A DNA stretch of 64,000 nucleotides from Nonomuraea guangzhouensis (GCF_019396345.1 NZ_JAHKRM010000023.1:1-64000); one strand, 5' to 3'; numbered from the stretch's first letter, positions 33,528 through 43,175 are shown. Notes: generated by a model not told the origin, from the letters alone. Translations and numbers: made by a program.

Positions 33528-34871
33528 ATGGCCAGGGCTCTGGGGTCCTGGCGCGGCACGGGGGAGCCGCTCGGCACGGCGCTGGCCGGCGCCGTACGGG
33601 AGGCGTTGCTGGACGGCCGCATCCGCCCCGGCAGCGAGCTGCCCGCCGAGCGCCGCCTGGCCGCGGCGCTGGGCGTCAGCCGCGGTACGGTGACGGCCGC
33701 CCTGGCGCGGCTGCGCGAGACAGGATGGGTCCACACGCGGCACGGAAGCGGCAGCCTTGTCCGGCTGCCCGCGGCGGCGGCCGACCGGGTCGCCCCACTC
33801 TCGGCGACCGGGGACAACGGGTCGATGATCGACCTTCGCCGGGCCGTCCCGGCCGCACCGCAGAAGCAGTACCTGGAGGCCACGCTGCGGGCGGCCGAGC
33901 GGGCCGGGCCCGTTCTTGCCGAACACGGGGAGCCCAGGCCGGGGCTGCCGGAACTGCGCGCGGTGATCGCCGAGCGCTACAGCCGCGAGGGGACGGCCAC
34001 CCGGCCCGAACAGATCCTGGTCACCAACGGGACGCGGGCCGCGCTGACTCTGCTGGCGGCCCATTTCCAGCCCCGCCTCACCGCGGTGGAGATACCGACG
34101 TACGTCGACGCGCTCCACGTGCTGCGCGGCACTGGTACGAGGCTGGTCGGCGTCCGGGTCACCGGTGACGGATGGGACCTGGAGCAGCTGGAGTCCGCCT
34201 TCGCCGCCGCGCGCGGCCACCTCGCCTACCTGGTGCCCGACTTCCACAACCCGACCGGGACGCTGATGTCCCCGCGCGTCCGCCACACCGTCGCCGAACT
34301 GGCCGCCCGCTACCAGGTGACCGTGGTCGCCGATGAGACACTGCGCGACCTGGACCTGCGTGAGGAGCCGGCCGGCATACCGCGGATCGCCGGTGCGCTG
34401 CTCATCGGGTCGGCCAGCAAGTCGGTGTGGGGCGGGCTGCGCGTCGGCTGGATCCGTGCGCGCGCCTCACTCGTACGCGACCTGCGGGAACACCCCCTGG
34501 CCGGGCCCCTGTCGGCGGCTCCCATGATGCAGCTCGTCGCCGCCGAGCTCTTGCGCGACCCGTATCCGGTGCTCAGGCGGCGCCAGGACGAGTTGCGGGC
34601 GCAGCGCGACCACCTCTGCGCCCTGCTCGACGGCGACGACCGCTGGCGCTTCACCTGCCCGCCCGGCGGACTGGCTCTGTGGCTGCAGCTGAGCGCCGTA
34701 CCTGCGGACACCGTCGTGCGCCATGCGAACGAGCACGGGATCGCGCTCGTCGCGGGCCCGAGCTTCGCGGCCGACGCCACCCTGACTCACTACCTGCGCG
34801 TCCCGTTCACCCCGCCGCGCCCCGTCCTGGATCGCGTCGCCGCGGTCCTCGGCGACGCCTGCGCGCTCTGA
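33528..34871 (+). CDS. MocR-family regulator (GntR helix-turn-helix plus aminotransferase fold)
   Basis: 447 residues. The first 75 form a GntR winged helix (GSELPAERRLAAALGVSRGTV); the rest is a class I aminotransferase fold with DFHNPTGT, an ADETLRDLD strand and the PLP lysine in GSASKSVWGG. These regulators use PLP as a sensor and usually activate a neighbouring gene. ATG 33528 has GGGAGA seven bases upstream. Target: most likely the divergent decarboxylase. Confidence 0.85.
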   Translation: MARALGSWRGTGEPLGTALAGAVREALLDGRIRPGSELPAERRLAAALGVSRGTVTAALARLRETGWVHTRHGSGSLVRLPAAAADRVAPLSATGDNGSMIDLRRAVPAAPQKQYLEATLRAAERAGPVLAEHGEPRPGLPELRAVIAERYSREGTATRPEQILVTNGTRAALTLLAAHFQPRLTAVEIPTYVDALHVLRGTGTRLVGVRVTGDGWDLEQLESAFAAARGHLAYLVPDFHNPTGTLMSPRVRHTVAELAARYQVTVVADETLRDLDLREEPAGIPRIAGALLIGSASKSVWGGLRVGWIRARASLVRDLREHPLAGPLSAAPMMQLVAAELLRDPYPVLRRRQDELRAQRDHLCALLDGDDRWRFTCPPGGLALWLQLSAVPADTVVRHANEHGIALVAGPSFAADATLTHYLRVPFTPPRPVLDRVAAVLGDACAL

Positions 34872-34906
34872 CGTCCTCCGGCCCGCGGCGCTCGTTCGGT
34901 CACGGC

Positions 34907-35338
34907 TCAGCTGTCCCACGGCCTTCTGATTCCCCAGGGAAGCTCGATCTTGGCCGGCGCCGACTTCCCGGTGACCTGTTCGAAGGCCGGCTGGCTGAGA
35001 TTCAATTGATTCGGCGCACAGCTCGAGCAGCGCCCGCCGATCCGGAATTTATAGACCTTGCCCTGGTAGTCGACCCTGACCAATTTCCGGCACAGGGGAT
35101 CATTGCTGGACTTGTTAGCAGTCCAGTACGCGGCCGGCGCACTGGCGATCGCCCAGGCAGCCGGGTTCATTTTGGTGCCGCAGGCGCGGTAGTTGGCCAA
35201 GGCATCGTCATGGGTGATGACGCCCTTTTTGACATTTGCCGGTGGGGTGTCGCCATAGGCAGCGGGAACAGCCACTGTCGACAGTGCGCAGGCGGTCAGC
35301 GTTGCCGCTGCGAGGACGTTACGGCCGAGGGTTTTCAT
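34907..35338 (-). CDS. Secreted small protein of unknown function
   Basis: 143 residues beginning with a signal peptide (MKTLGRNVLAAATLTACALS, cleavage probably after AAYG). The mature part has five cysteines, including CSSC in the middle (FRIGGRCSSCAPNQL), suggesting disulfides. The start at 35338 was chosen because it gives the signal peptide. Convergent with the MocR gene. No family recognised. Confidence 0.65.
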   Translation of the reverse strand: MKTLGRNVLAAATLTACALSTVAVPAAYGDTPPANVKKGVITHDDALANYRACGTKMNPAAWAIASAPAAYWTANKSSNDPLCRKLVRVDYQGKVYKFRIGGRCSSCAPNQLNLSQPAFEQVTGKSAPAKIELPWGIRRPWDS

Positions 35339-35542
35339 CGAGGACCTTTCTTGGAATGCGGCTCGCGTCGCCGTAGTCGGGCATATCGCCGAGCGATGGT
35401 GGTAATCACCAGGCATTCGTCAGATTATTCCGGTAGCGCGCAAGATGGCCAGGACGCCACGGCGATTTTGAACCGAGTTTCAGCTGGTCCAAGCTGGTCG
35501 AAACGGTTAATTGCCGCTTATTGTCCACCGCTCTGCCGGTAA

Positions 35543-35998
35543 TTATCAGGATGGCAATATGTCGAGATAAACGCGAGACCCGGCGACCGCTCGCTGGGTT
35601 CGACGTACGCGCCCGCGTCAGGCTTCCTGTTCGATCTCGGCCAGTCGTGCCCGCACCTGGTCTCCAGCAACTCCCACGAGGCCGGCGCCCAGATCGCCCA
35701 TCTCGCCAAGGCGCTTGGGCTGTCAGCCGTGGAGCTGGGCAGGATCGACGAGGGCGGGCGCCTGATCCAGGTCCCCAACGCCCTTGTCCTCAGGAACCTC
35801 ACCGAACTGGAGAACGCCGACGCCGTGCTCGCCGACACCCTCGCCATGGACGTCGATTTCATCGTCCCGGAACTCACCATGGCCACCCGCAACCCAGCGA
35901 TGTCCCACCTGATCCCGCTGCACGAAGCTGCACGCCAGCACGCGCTCGACGGCGCCGCGTCCAAGGCCAAGGCCGTCGCAGCCCGATTCGCCGCGTAA
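35543..35998 (+). pseudogene. 5'-truncated gene of unknown family
   Basis: An open frame runs from a stop at 35540 to TAA-type end at 35998, with protein-like composition throughout (YVEINARPGDRSLGSTYAP, DLGQSCPHLVSSNSHEAG, MATRNPAMSHLIPLHEAARQ). No start codon with a ribosome site lies in its first 50 codons, so it appears to be the C-terminal part of a lost gene. An internal ATG at 35729 would give an 89-residue product. Family not recognised. Confidence 0.4.
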
Positions 35999-36010
35999 GA
36001 TCCGGCATCA

Positions 36011-36472
36011 TCATTGAGACTCAAGCTGAAGCTGGAACACGATCCGGTCGACTTCTGGGCCGTCATAGTCGGGCACGGGCCCCACGACCGTGAAGCCCAT
36101 CGCGGTGTGGAAGGCGATGGAGCCGTGGTTCTGCGGTGAGGTGATCGCCCGGATGCTCGTACGGTGCCCGGCCCTGGCAAGCTCGAAAAACCGCTGGTAG
36201 AGAAGCCGGCCCAGCCCACTACCGCGAAGGCGCGGGTCGACGCCGACAAAATGGATGTAGGCCGCGTCGGCCACGGACGGGGACAGGAACCCGACGAGGA
36301 ACCCCACCAGTTCCCCGCCCTCCTCAGCCACCATGCTGGTGCGATGGAAGTGGTCGAGGAACAGCCGCGGCAGAATCGACCGAATCGGCCGCCCCCACCA
36401 GTCATCCACCACGGCAACGATGCGATCGTAATCACCGGGGTCGGCCGCCCGCAGACGCGGGCTCTCGCTCAT
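36011..36472 (-). CDS. GNAT-family N-acetyltransferase
   Basis: 153 residues with a complete GNAT fold: FLVGFLSPSVADAAYIHFVGV, then the acetyl-CoA loop RLRGSGLGRLLYQ, then NHGSIAFHTAMGFTVVG. It acetylates an unknown amine. The start MSESPRLR at 36472 fits the family; three extra methionines precede it. Confidence 0.8.
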   Translation of the reverse strand: MSESPRLRAADPGDYDRIVAVVDDWWGRPIRSILPRLFLDHFHRTSMVAEEGGELVGFLVGFLSPSVADAAYIHFVGVDPRLRGSGLGRLLYQRFFELARAGHRTSIRAITSPQNHGSIAFHTAMGFTVVGPVPDYDGPEVDRIVFQLQLESQ

Positions 36473-36561
36473 CATCATCCACATGCTCCCTGCGTTCGTG
36501 TACGTCCCGGTCCGGGAAGCGGACCTGCTTGCGCCGTGCCCGACATGCTCTACTGCCTGGC

Positions 36562-36712
36562 ATGTCGCTGCTGATGCTTGACCTCGACAACACCTTGGCC
36601 GACCGGGATGCCGCCTTTCGGGACGCGACGGCCGAACCGTGCGGCAGACGAAGATCCGGAACGTCGGCCTCGACAGGCTGGTCCACGGGATTCCCCACAG
36701 GCCGACGACGAC
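36562..36712 (+). pseudogene. Remnant of a HAD-family hydrolase
   Basis: The frame opens MSLLMLDLDNTLADRDAAFR, a HAD motif I (DLDNT) with normal surroundings. It then passes into RQTKIRNVGLDRLVHGI in another frame, which resembles the segment after the second HAD motif. About 80-100 codons between them and all of the C-terminus are missing. It is therefore an internally deleted, frameshifted gene. Confidence 0.5.
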
Positions 36713-36746
36713 GCATCCGCGATCCCAGGAGTTCTCTCGCTGCTTC

Positions 36747-36779
36747 CATAAGAACGGTTAGCATCTAAGTGTTCTTATG
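36747..36779. promoter_or_regulatory. Palindromic operator of the fic gene
   Basis: CATAAGAAC (36747-36755) and GTTCTTATG (36771-36779) form a perfect 9-bp inverted repeat with 15 bases between, nine bases before the fic start. A TAnnnT hexamer (TAGCAT) lies inside. A near copy with the same spacing is at 44832-44864. Confidence 0.6.
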
Positions 36780-36787
36780 AGCGAGAG

Positions 36788-38071
36788 GTGGTAACGCTTG
36801 TGGCCGAGTACATCCCCCTGTCGTGGGAGGGCACTCCGAACGGCGCCACGCGAGCGGAACGTCAGCGCTGTGACTACAGAGCTTACGTTCCCGACCCTCT
36901 GCTGAGTCGTCCGCTGATCCTGACGGGACAGCGCGCAGCGGACGTCAGCGACGTCGAACGCCGACTCATAGAGCTGAACACTTCCGAACACGCTCTGGTC
37001 AGCCTTGAAGCACTGGCCAGACTTCTCCTGCGAGCCGAGGCCGTAGCGAGTTCTTTCATCGAAGGCCTGCAGATCAACGTGCGACGTCTGGCCAAAGCCG
37101 ACGTTGCGGAACGTACAGGCATAGAGGCGCGCGACGATACGGCGCACGCAGTCCTCGGAAATGTCCGGGCGATGGAATCAGCCCTCGAGCTCGCGGACGC
37201 ACCAGCCGTACAGGTCGACGGCTTGATGGATCTTCACCGAAGGCTTCTCAACGGGACCCGGGACGCACGCTTCGGTGGACTGATCAGAACCGAGCAGAAC
37301 TGGGTCGGCGGAACCGGGATGTCACCCTGCAGTGCTGATTTCGTCCCTCCACCGCCGGACCGAGTGCACGCGCTCCTCGAGGACCTGTGCGCATACGTGT
37401 CAGGGGACGAACATCCCGCTCTCGTCCAAGCAGCTATTGCGCATGCGCAGTTCGAGACGATCCACCCGTTCGTGGACGGTAACGGCCGTACTGGGCGGGC
37501 TCTCATCCACCTGATCCTCCGGCGTAGGGGACTGGCATCCCGTTTCGTGCCGCCGATCAGCCTCATCTTGGCATCACACGCTGACGCGTACATCTCCGCG
37601 CTCACCTCATACCGATATGAAGGCGCCGCCGACTCCCCGGAGGCCCAGGAGTCCATGGGTAGGTGCATCGATCGATTCACCGTGGACACGACCCGCGCCA
37701 TTATCGATACGGACCGCTTCGGTGCGGAACTTGATGCCCTGGAAATGGACTGGCGAAGGAAACTGGGGAGAGTCCGCGCGGGATCTTCCGTCGATCTGTT
37801 GCTGCGAGTGCTGCCCTCCGCTCCTGTGCTCACAGTGGCCACCGCCGCCGACCTGATCGGAAGATCCAGCCAGCGAGCCAACAACGCCGTCAATCAACTG
37901 ACAGCGGCAGGAGTACTCCGACAGACCACCATCGGCAGACGCAACCGCGCATTCGAGGCCCCTGATCTCATCAATGCCCTCACCGGATTCGAGCGAGCAC
38001 TCGCCAGCCCTCTGGGCGACACCCGGCAGGCGCCGCCCGCGCGTCCAGTCCCCTACCGTACCCAGGGGTGA
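36788..38071 (+). CDS. Fic-domain protein (AMP-transferase type) with winged-helix tail
   Basis: 427 residues. The active motif HPFVDGNGRTGR starts at H226. The inhibitory motif SSFIEG (residues 88-93, S-x3-E-G) is N-terminal, as in class II Fic proteins that keep themselves inactive. A C-terminal winged helix (TVATAADLIGRSSQRANNAV) may bind the palindrome upstream of the gene. Fic proteins transfer AMP or another nucleotide part to target proteins. GTG 36788 or GTG 36800 may be the start. Confidence 0.85.
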   Translation: MVTLVAEYIPLSWEGTPNGATRAERQRCDYRAYVPDPLLSRPLILTGQRAADVSDVERRLIELNTSEHALVSLEALARLLLRAEAVASSFIEGLQINVRRLAKADVAERTGIEARDDTAHAVLGNVRAMESALELADAPAVQVDGLMDLHRRLLNGTRDARFGGLIRTEQNWVGGTGMSPCSADFVPPPPDRVHALLEDLCAYVSGDEHPALVQAAIAHAQFETIHPFVDGNGRTGRALIHLILRRRGLASRFVPPISLILASHADAYISALTSYRYEGAADSPEAQESMGRCIDRFTVDTTRAIIDTDRFGAELDALEMDWRRKLGRVRAGSSVDLLLRVLPSAPVLTVATAADLIGRSSQRANNAVNQLTAAGVLRQTTIGRRNRAFEAPDLINALTGFERALASPLGDTRQAPPARPVPYRTQG

Positions 38072-38136
38072 GGTCCCCTGTGGCCTGGCCATCCAGTTGC
38101 CACCGGTGGCGGGTGGCCGGGGGCGTAGGCGAGGCG

Positions 38137-38225
38137 TTATTCGAGCGTGGCGTGGCGGAACTGGTACACCGCGCCCGCCTGGCGTAGTACGCCCAGGCGG
38201 TGAGTGTCGGCCAGGACCTATACGG
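38137..38225 (-). pseudogene. C-terminal scrap of a NACHT/TPR-type protein
   Basis: The minus strand reads VLADTHRLGVLRQAGAVYQFRHATLE then stop. The HRxGVLRQ-x-GAVYQFRHA-x-L pattern is the usual end of NACHT-type NTPases in actinomycetes. Only about 30 codons remain. The rest of the 38072-38452 gap shows no gene. Confidence 0.4.
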
Positions 38226-38452
38226 CCGGGTGTGATCGAGTCAGCCACTCTGCGGCTCAGCCGGGGTGGGCTGTTATCCACGCTGTCGCATTTGGCGGAG
38301 ACCTCGCCCTCACTGAACTTTCGCCAGTAGTCGGTTGCCCGGCTCGGAGCGTAGATAGAGGCCCGAACGGGCATGTCGTACCGAGGTGAGCAGGCTGGCG
38401 GCGCGCATGGACCTTCCTCGCGAATTGCACCTTTGTTGGCCACACTGGGTCC

Positions 38453-39295
38453 ATGGAATACGTCGGCCGGGTGCCCGCCCCGCCGCTCGACCTGTTCATC
38501 GACGACATCTACTGCCTCACCGGGGTCCCGCGCCATCGCCGGACGAACGTTCCGCCGATGCCGTCGGCACACCTGTTCGTCAATCTGGGCGGACCCGCCC
38601 GCCTATGGGATTCCGACCCTTCGGTGCTGCCGGAAGTGTTGACCGATGGGTGGTTCATGGGTGTATGGACCAGGCGTTTCCTCGTCGAGTACCCCACATG
38701 GGTGCGGCTCGTCGGGGTGCACTTCAAGCCTTGGGGGATTTCGCCGTTCGTCGACATGCCGGCGACGGAACTGCGAGACCGATGGGTGCCGGTCGACGCC
38801 GTCTGGCAACGGTCTCTGGACCGGATCCGCAACCAGGTCGGTGACACCGCATCAGCCACCGAGACACTGCGGGTATTGGAGGAGGAGCTGCGATCGCGAC
38901 TCGCCGAGGCACCGTCGCGCGGTCTCGACCTGGTCCAGCACGCAGGCAGGCGCTTGGAGACTTCCCACGGCGCGGTCCCGATCGGTGCGCTGACCGATGC
39001 CGCCGGGGTGAGCGGCAATCACCTGGCCACGCAGTTCAAGTCTCATGTCGGGGTCACCCCGAAGCGGGTGGCGCGGATCTACCGCTTCGCGCGGCTGATC
39101 CTGTCGGTAGACGCCCGGCGTCCGGTCGACTGGTCGGAGCTCGCCCAGACGGCGGGCTACTTCGACCAGGCCCACTTCAGCAGGGAGTTCAAGGACTTCA
39201 CCGGCCACACCCCGACCGAATACCTGGCCCTGCGGCGCCGATTCCCGGCCGAGCAGGGGTTCCCACCGGACAGCGGCCCGATGCCCGCTGATTGA
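38453..39295 (+). CDS. AraC-family transcriptional regulator
   Basis: 280 residues. The N-terminal domain (LFIDDIYCLTG, HLFVNLGGPARLWD, VGVHFKPWGISPF) is the sensor type common in AraC proteins of actinomycetes. The C-terminal two helix-turn-helix motifs are clear (IGALTDAAGVSGNHLATQF; WSELAQTAGYFDQAHFSREF). The next gene, 74 bases downstream, encodes a dihydrofolate-reductase-like protein, a frequent pairing, and may be its target. Confidence 0.85.
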   Translation: MEYVGRVPAPPLDLFIDDIYCLTGVPRHRRTNVPPMPSAHLFVNLGGPARLWDSDPSVLPEVLTDGWFMGVWTRRFLVEYPTWVRLVGVHFKPWGISPFVDMPATELRDRWVPVDAVWQRSLDRIRNQVGDTASATETLRVLEEELRSRLAEAPSRGLDLVQHAGRRLETSHGAVPIGALTDAAGVSGNHLATQFKSHVGVTPKRVARIYRFARLILSVDARRPVDWSELAQTAGYFDQAHFSREFKDFTGHTPTEYLALRRRFPAEQGFPPDSGPMPAD

Positions 39296-39369
39296 TTTTT
39301 TACAAGCCCGGTCGCCGCCCCGGACGACAAGATTGGGGGCGAACGCGCAAGGAGACTTGAGGAGAACCT

Positions 39370-39978
39370 GTGGGCACGGTAATCATGCACGACGTGGTGT
39401 CGGTGGACGGCTTTATCGCCGACAAGAACGACGATGTCGGGCCACTCCACGATTGGTACTTCAACGGGGACACCCCGATCAGAGAAAGCGACCAGCAGTA
39501 CGATCATTCCGGAGCCGGCAACCGCTTCAAGGTCTCACGTGCGTCGGCGGAATACGTCCGGCCGATGTGGGAGTCGATCGGCACGATTGTGATGGGCCGC
39601 AACCTGTTCGACCTGGTGAACGGCTGGGAGGGTCAGCCGCCCGCGGGCGACCACGTGGTCGTGGTGTCCCACCGGCCCAAGCCCGAGGGCTGGCACCCCG
39701 AGGCGTCGTACCATTTCGTCGACGACGTGACGGCCGCGATCGACAGGGCCCAGGAGCTCGCCGGGGAGCGAACCGTCGCGGTGAACGCCGGCGAGGTGGG
39801 CGGCCAGATCCTCGCGGCCGGCCTCGTGGACGAGGTGGCGATGGATGTGGTGCCGGTGGTGTTCGGGTCGGGCAAACGCTACTTCGGCAGCATCGACGGG
39901 CAGCTTCTGCTGGAGCATCCCCACGTGGTCATCCAGGGTGATGGGGTGCTGCACCTGAAGTTCAAGGTACGCCGCTAG
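39370..39978 (+). CDS. Dihydrofolate reductase/RibD C-terminal-like reductase
   Basis: 202 residues with the RibD_C fold: MHDVVSVDGFIAD at the N-terminus, IVMGRNLFDLVNGWEG in the NADPH-binding part, and AGLVDEVAMDVVPVVFGSGKR near the end. These proteins reduce a nitrogen heterocycle or an unknown substrate with NADPH. GTG 39370 has GAGGAG six bases upstream. Confidence 0.83.
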   Translation: MGTVIMHDVVSVDGFIADKNDDVGPLHDWYFNGDTPIRESDQQYDHSGAGNRFKVSRASAEYVRPMWESIGTIVMGRNLFDLVNGWEGQPPAGDHVVVVSHRPKPEGWHPEASYHFVDDVTAAIDRAQELAGERTVAVNAGEVGGQILAAGLVDEVAMDVVPVVFGSGKRYFGSIDGQLLLEHPHVVIQGDGVLHLKFKVRR

Positions 39979-40550
39979 ACCCTGAGGTTCAGAGTTCCGC
40001 TGGCAGGGACCAAGGACCGATCATGCTGGTATCCGGATGAGCGCACCATCATTTTGTTGTTGCCGATTCAACGAGGACGGGCGCCGCGCAGGGGCTATCA
40101 GCACGTCCCACGCGCTGCGACGTGATACACCATGATGGATAAATGATCACTACTTTGACTCCGTCGCCCAGCAACGGCGATATCTTCAAAGCTCCCGTCC
40201 CTGAGGAAACATTTCCCTCCCTGTCTCTTCGTGGGATGTCGGTGTGTTCTCTGGGTGGGCGTGGTCTCCTTTTCTGGTCGGTGTGATCACAGGGGCACTC
40301 ATTGCCGCACTAGCCGCCGTGACCATAGTCAGGGGGCAACGCAATCGAAACCGACCCCGCGAGGACTACAGCCGCCGGCCATACCCCGATGTGGACGGCT
40401 GACCCTCCCAACCCATGGCGCGGAGGAACGCCACTACCGTGCGCATAGGCGGCGGCCAGAGATCCGGATCGAGTCCGGGCACTGTCCACTGCACGCATTC
40501 GTACCGCAGCCGCACCCACCAGGCGCTGAGGCGGAGCTCTCGGGACAGCC
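39979..40550. other. Largely empty intergenic stretch
   Basis: Apart from a possible 52-codon frame at 40244-40402, no gene, clear repeat or terminator was seen here. Confidence 0.5.
40244..40402 (+). CDS. Possible small single-helix membrane protein
   Basis: A 52-codon GTG-started frame codes for a helix (FLVGVITGALIAALAAVTIV) followed by an arginine-rich tail (RGQRNRNRPREDYSRRPYPD). The inside-positive layout is plausible for a real small membrane protein. The ribosome site is weak (GGGA about nine bases upstream). No family known. Confidence 0.35.
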   Translation: MFSGWAWSPFLVGVITGALIAALAAVTIVRGQRNRNRPREDYSRRPYPDVDG

Positions 40551-41756
40551 TCAGCCGGACGTGCGTGGGCGGATCGCCTTGCGCAGGAGGAGGGTGGTGA
40601 TCACGCTGCTCACCCCGGTCAGGGCGATCGCGCGGCCGACCGGGAGGAATTCCGCGAACACGCCGAAGACCAGGGGTCCGATCCCCTGGATGGTCATGGT
40701 GGTGGTGTTGAGCAGCGCGAAACTCTGTCCCTGGAGGTCAGCGGGGACCGCCTCCAGGAAGCGTCGCTGCAGTCCGAGCAGGTAGGCCGATCCCACGCCG
40801 GTGATCACGTACACCGCGGCGACCGCCGGATACGGCAGGTCCAGGATGAGCGCGATCGAGGGCGTGCCCATGATCAGCAGCAGTGGCAGGACGAGTCGTT
40901 CTCGGGTGGCAGGCGCGAACGCTCGCCCGACAACGACGTCGCCGATGAGCATGCCGACCGACGTGGCTGCCAGCAGGAGGCCGGTCTCCGTTGGGCTGAA
41001 CGCACGCTGCGCGGCGTACGGGATGAGCAGGCTTCCCGCTGCGGCCAAGTACGCGGCGGGCAGGCACTGGACCATGATCAGCTTGATGACCCCGGGGGCG
41101 GAGACGAGCGCCGCGTTACCTTGCCAGGTCTTACGTACGATCGACCCGCCCGCGCGGACCACCTCGGTGCGCGCCAGGAACAGGCGGCTGATCACCAACG
41201 CGAGCAGATGCGCCCCTGCGGTGACCAGCATCGTCCGCTCCACGCCCAGCCACGCGGTCAGCGCCCCACCAGCGGCCATGCCCACCAACTGCGCCGCGAC
41301 CGCGACGAGGTAGTTCAGCGAACGCCCGAGCACGTAGGTATCGCCGGTGAGGATCTCCGCCAGGACTCGGCCCGCGGCCCCTGTGGTGACCGGTGTCAGG
41401 CAGGCCACGGCCGCGACGAGGAGCAGGCTGACCGCGACCGGGAGGCGTCCGAACGCGAGCAGCAGCCCGACCGCGCACTGGAGAGCGTAGCCCGTGGTGA
41501 TGAGGGTCCGCGGCGAGAACCGGTCCGCCATCGCGGCAAGAAACAGGCCGCCTGCGGCTTGTGGGAGGAAGCCGATCGTGAACGCCACCGCCGCCAACAA
41601 CGGCGAGCTGGTCTGGCTGAACACCAGTACCGCCAGCGCGACGGACCGCAGCGTGTCCGACATAACGCCAAGCAGCCGAGCTGCGAATAAGGCACGGAAC
41701 TGTGTGACCGCGAAGACCTGGCCATAGGTGGCCTTCGTCGTGAACTTATCGGTCAT
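40551..41756 (-). CDS. MFS transporter
   Basis: 401 residues with about 12 hydrophobic helices and the MFS loop 2-3 pattern (AAMADRFSPRTLI). It resembles the DHA/enterobactin-exporter-like group of drug efflux pumps. Helices near the end include LLGLQRRFLEAVPADLQGQ. Substrate unknown. It follows two membrane-linked genes on the same strand, separated by 187 bases in which I see nothing. Confidence 0.78.
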   Translation of the reverse strand: MTDKFTTKATYGQVFAVTQFRALFAARLLGVMSDTLRSVALAVLVFSQTSSPLLAAVAFTIGFLPQAAGGLFLAAMADRFSPRTLITTGYALQCAVGLLLAFGRLPVAVSLLLVAAVACLTPVTTGAAGRVLAEILTGDTYVLGRSLNYLVAVAAQLVGMAAGGALTAWLGVERTMLVTAGAHLLALVISRLFLARTEVVRAGGSIVRKTWQGNAALVSAPGVIKLIMVQCLPAAYLAAAGSLLIPYAAQRAFSPTETGLLLAATSVGMLIGDVVVGRAFAPATRERLVLPLLLIMGTPSIALILDLPYPAVAAVYVITGVGSAYLLGLQRRFLEAVPADLQGQSFALLNTTTMTIQGIGPLVFGVFAEFLPVGRAIALTGVSSVITTLLLRKAIRPRTSG

Positions 41757-41943
41757 GGACTGGGATGCTCCCGAAACTTGAGTGGGCCGAACCGCGCCTA
41801 CCGGTTAGTCGCGGTCAGGGCCCGCCACACCTCAGGTGCCGGGCAGGGAATCGCGCCGGTACGGCCCCAACGCCAACTCGAACCATCCATCCTCGCCATG
41901 GCCCGGGACCGTACCAAGCGGCCGGCAACCTGGACCACACGTT

Positions 41944-42636
41944 TTATCCGCACCCGGAGGTTGGCGTGGGCATCGTCATAGCCGGCTGATCGTGTCGTCG
42001 CAGGGCGGTGGTGGCGAGGATGACGATGACGGCCAGGTCGAGGGTCATCCGTGCCAGGTCGAGGTCGAGCCAGAGCCCGACCTGGGACAGCGGTACGGCG
42101 TCGCTGCCGGTGGTCCAGCCGAGGACAGTCGGGGCGAAGTACAGGTAGGTGGTCAGGCGCTGGAGGTAGTACACCGTGGCGCCGATCAGCAGCGGACGGC
42201 GTTGCCTGGTGTGACGCCAGGCCAAGGTGAGTGCGGCGGGGATGAGCAGCCATTCGAGGAGCGGGTTGATCATCATGTACAGGCCGGTGGCGCCGCCGGA
42301 GGCCGGGGAGCGCATCAGCGCCTGGTATGCCTCGGGGGTGGGGTACATCAGGTGCTGAACCAGCCCGGCACCGAGGGTGAGCGTGGTGACGAACGCGGCG
42401 GCGAGCGCGACGGCGGCGGGCAGCACCGTGGATCGGTCGCGCAGCCGCAGCAAGGGGCCCGCCAGCAGCGCGGCCAAGGCGGTCCATACCAGCCCTCCGG
42501 CGGCTCCGGCCAGCGCGAAGACCGGTGAGGAGGTGGCAAGGCCGCCCAGCGCGCCCAGCGCCGCCGCCAGGGGTGCGATGGCCAGAAACGGTCTGATTCG
42601 ACGGGTGGCTGGACGGGTGTCGGTGGCAGCGATCAT
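41944..42636 (-). CDS. Membrane protein of unknown function
   Basis: 230 residues with about six hydrophobic helices (for example FLAIAPLAAALGALGGLA, AAAFVTTLTLGAGLVQ, MTLDLAVIVILATTAL). No catalytic motif seen. ATG 42636 has GGAGG eight bases upstream. It is probably co-transcribed with the 137-residue gene before it (48 bases apart), and both may be controlled from the palindromes at 43122-43175. Confidence 0.65.
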   Translation of the reverse strand: MIAATDTRPATRRIRPFLAIAPLAAALGALGGLATSSPVFALAGAAGGLVWTALAALLAGPLLRLRDRSTVLPAAVALAAAFVTTLTLGAGLVQHLMYPTPEAYQALMRSPASGGATGLYMMINPLLEWLLIPAALTLAWRHTRQRRPLLIGATVYYLQRLTTYLYFAPTVLGWTTGSDAVPLSQVGLWLDLDLARMTLDLAVIVILATTALRRHDQPAMTMPTPTSGCG

Positions 42637-42684
42637 TGTGGGTCCTCCGTTGGGGGCGGTCAAAGCGAGGGGAGTCGGTGAGGG

Positions 42685-43098
42685 CTAGGGCTGGGGAAGC
42701 CGGTCGGAAAGTCCGGTCAGGAAGCGACGGATCACCGCGATGTCGGTCTGCCTGGTGCCGGTGCGCCTGATGCGGACGGTGCAGTGCCGGATCTGGCCGG
42801 TCAGGCGGATGTGTCCGCCGGTGGCATGGGCCCCGTGCCGGTCCTTGACTCCGCCACGGCCGATTTGGTGCAGCGCCTCGTCGTCGATGACCGCGTCGCG
42901 GGGCACGAGGAGGGTGAGCGAGCTGCGTTCCAGGTCCAGGGCCAGGTCCACGGTCATCTGCCGACCCAGGTGACGGAGGTCCAGCGTCGTGGCGCCGCGA
43001 CGACCTCGCAGTTCGATTCGTTCGGCGTCGGTCCAGTGGCCGTGCTTGGTGAGGGCGCTGTGGGAGTTGTCGAGACGCTCGACACGCATGGTCTTCAT
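42685..43098 (-). CDS. Hypothetical protein with adhesin-like beta repeats
   Basis: 137 residues rich in beta strands (RIELRGRRGATTLDLRHLG, RSSLTLLVPRDAVIDDEAL, GHIRLTGQIRHCTVRIRR), like the polymer-forming or DUF4097-type beta helices. The start at 43098 (MKTMRVERLDN) is chosen because the upstream codons are in the operator region. It is the first gene after a MarR-type operator and a MarR pseudogene. Confidence 0.55.
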   Translation of the reverse strand: MKTMRVERLDNSHSALTKHGHWTDAERIELRGRRGATTLDLRHLGRQMTVDLALDLERSSLTLLVPRDAVIDDEALHQIGRGGVKDRHGAHATGGHIRLTGQIRHCTVRIRRTGTRQTDIAVIRRFLTGLSDRLPQP

Positions 43099-43121
43099 CG
43101 CGATCCTCTCGATCGTCATGT

Positions 43122-43175
43122 ATCTTGGCGTTCAAGATGAATTTAGTTTGATGGTCGAGAGGCTTGAGTGTCAAG
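43122..43175. promoter_or_regulatory. Two MarR-type palindromes
   Basis: ATCTTGGCGTTCAAGAT (43122-43138) has 6-bp arms, and CTTGAGTGTCAAG (43163-43175) has 5-bp arms with the same CTTG/CAAG core. They lie between a minus-strand membrane-protein operon and a plus-strand MarR pseudogene. Confidence 0.6.
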
